Made by a program: the position numbers and the translations under genes
Notes under the pieces: model-generated
What the model saw: only the letters and a program-made list of their open reading frames with translations
Database searches by the model: none
What the model was told of the DNA's origin: nothing
Shown here: one piece after another, positions 5,678 to 5,881 of the stretch
How the letters are laid out: every line of letters starts with the position of its first letter
Position numbering within the stretch: the stretch's first letter is position 1
Source: Anaerolineales bacterium
Lineage (GTDB): Bacteria; Chloroflexota; Anaerolineae; Anaerolineales; Villigracilaceae
Direction of reading: 5' to 3'
DNA length: 5,881 nucleotides
NCBI GenBank assembly: GCA_025056515.1
Contig: JANWWB010000157.1
Location: 1 to 5,881, forward strand

Positions 5678-5881
5678 CCAACAATCTATAGTCGCGGTCC
5701 AGCGTCTCTAGGAAGGCGCCAAAGCCTGTCCGGTCATAGTAATTGGGATACCAAGCTTCAATAAAGAAATCAAAGTCCTCGTCTGCGTAGAACCGAGCAA
5801 TAGCGGCTTTGGCATTGAGTGAATTGATCAACTCAAGGTAGCTAAGCTTGTTTCGCTTGGCATTGTCACTACATCCAAAAA
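5646..5881 (-). CDS. C-terminal part of a YbjN-like protein, leaves the right edge
   Basis: Minus-strand codons are open from the window edge to a TAA at 5648-5646, giving 77 residues of the C-terminus; the start lies outside. The visible protein includes LSYLELINSLNAKAAIARFY, then DEDFDFFIEAWYP, YDRTGFGAFLETLDRDY and the end SEADQYLG. The layout (a helix with LxxLN, a strand ending in RFY, an acidic DED turn, a second strand, then a helix around FGAFL) resembles bacterial YbjN-type domains, which are related in fold to type III secretion chaperones and of mostly unknown function. It is acidic, with no membrane segment visible. It converges with the IS remnant, whose open frame overlaps it by 32 bases. 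The stop codon may be original or may come from IS-associated rearrangement. The reading frame is probably real; the family is a guess from pattern. Confidence 0.55.
   Translation of the reverse strand, partial: FGCSDNAKRNKLSYLELINSLNAKAAIARFYADEDFDFFIEAWYPNYYDRTGFGAFLETLDRDYRLLVNSEADQYLG

Noticed and set aside
1..5881. CRISPR arrays, tRNA or rRNA genes, riboswitches
   Set aside because: No regularly spaced repeats, no cloverleaf with a TTCRA-type loop and no rRNA-like conserved blocks were noticed on either strand.

Overview
The window is a stretch of bacterial chromosome with moderate-to-high GC. Three complete plus-strand protein genes sit between two partial minus-strand genes at the edges, and the right-hand third holds a decayed insertion sequence. 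The gene styles suggest an anaerobic or facultative environmental bacterium, possibly Chloroflexota (Anaerolineae-like). These include a slightly long pyruvate phosphate dikinase, a short lipid hydroxylase of the fatty-acid 2-hydroxylase type, and an IS256-type transposase. No rRNA or marker gene is present, so the placement is an impression, not a result.

Layout. Positions 1-110 (minus) hold the 5' end of a small unknown reading frame with a good ribosome-binding site, running off the left edge. Positions 111-293 are the upstream region of the first large gene, with a short direct repeat and a weak promoter candidate. Positions 294-3056 encode a complete pyruvate phosphate dikinase (PPDK) with every catalytic motif intact. 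Positions 3062-3128 hold two tandem perfect 11-bp hairpins that end this transcription unit. Positions 3135-4031 encode an alpha/beta-hydrolase (esterase/lipase type). Its last 20 bases overlap the start of a membrane-bound di-iron fatty-acid hydroxylase (4012-4641), so the two form a translationally coupled pair. A terminator follows at about 4774-4813, and then an imperfect palindrome at about 4868-4944. From about 4960 to about 5645 lies a remnant of an IS256-family element: a left-end-like sequence and a transposase gene with two apparent frameshifts and a deleted catalytic core. The right edge (5646-5881, minus) holds the 3' end of a gene whose product resembles YbjN-type proteins.

How the genes work together. 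PPDK stands alone and links pyruvate and phosphoenolpyruvate in central carbon metabolism. The hydrolase and hydroxylase plausibly act on lipids (ester hydrolysis and acyl-chain hydroxylation), but a shared substrate is inferred only from their overlap. The IS remnant appears unable to transpose by itself.

No clearly new system was found. The points most worth a second look are the hydrolase gene squeezed directly behind a terminator, the coupled hydrolase/hydroxylase pair, and the internally deleted transposase.
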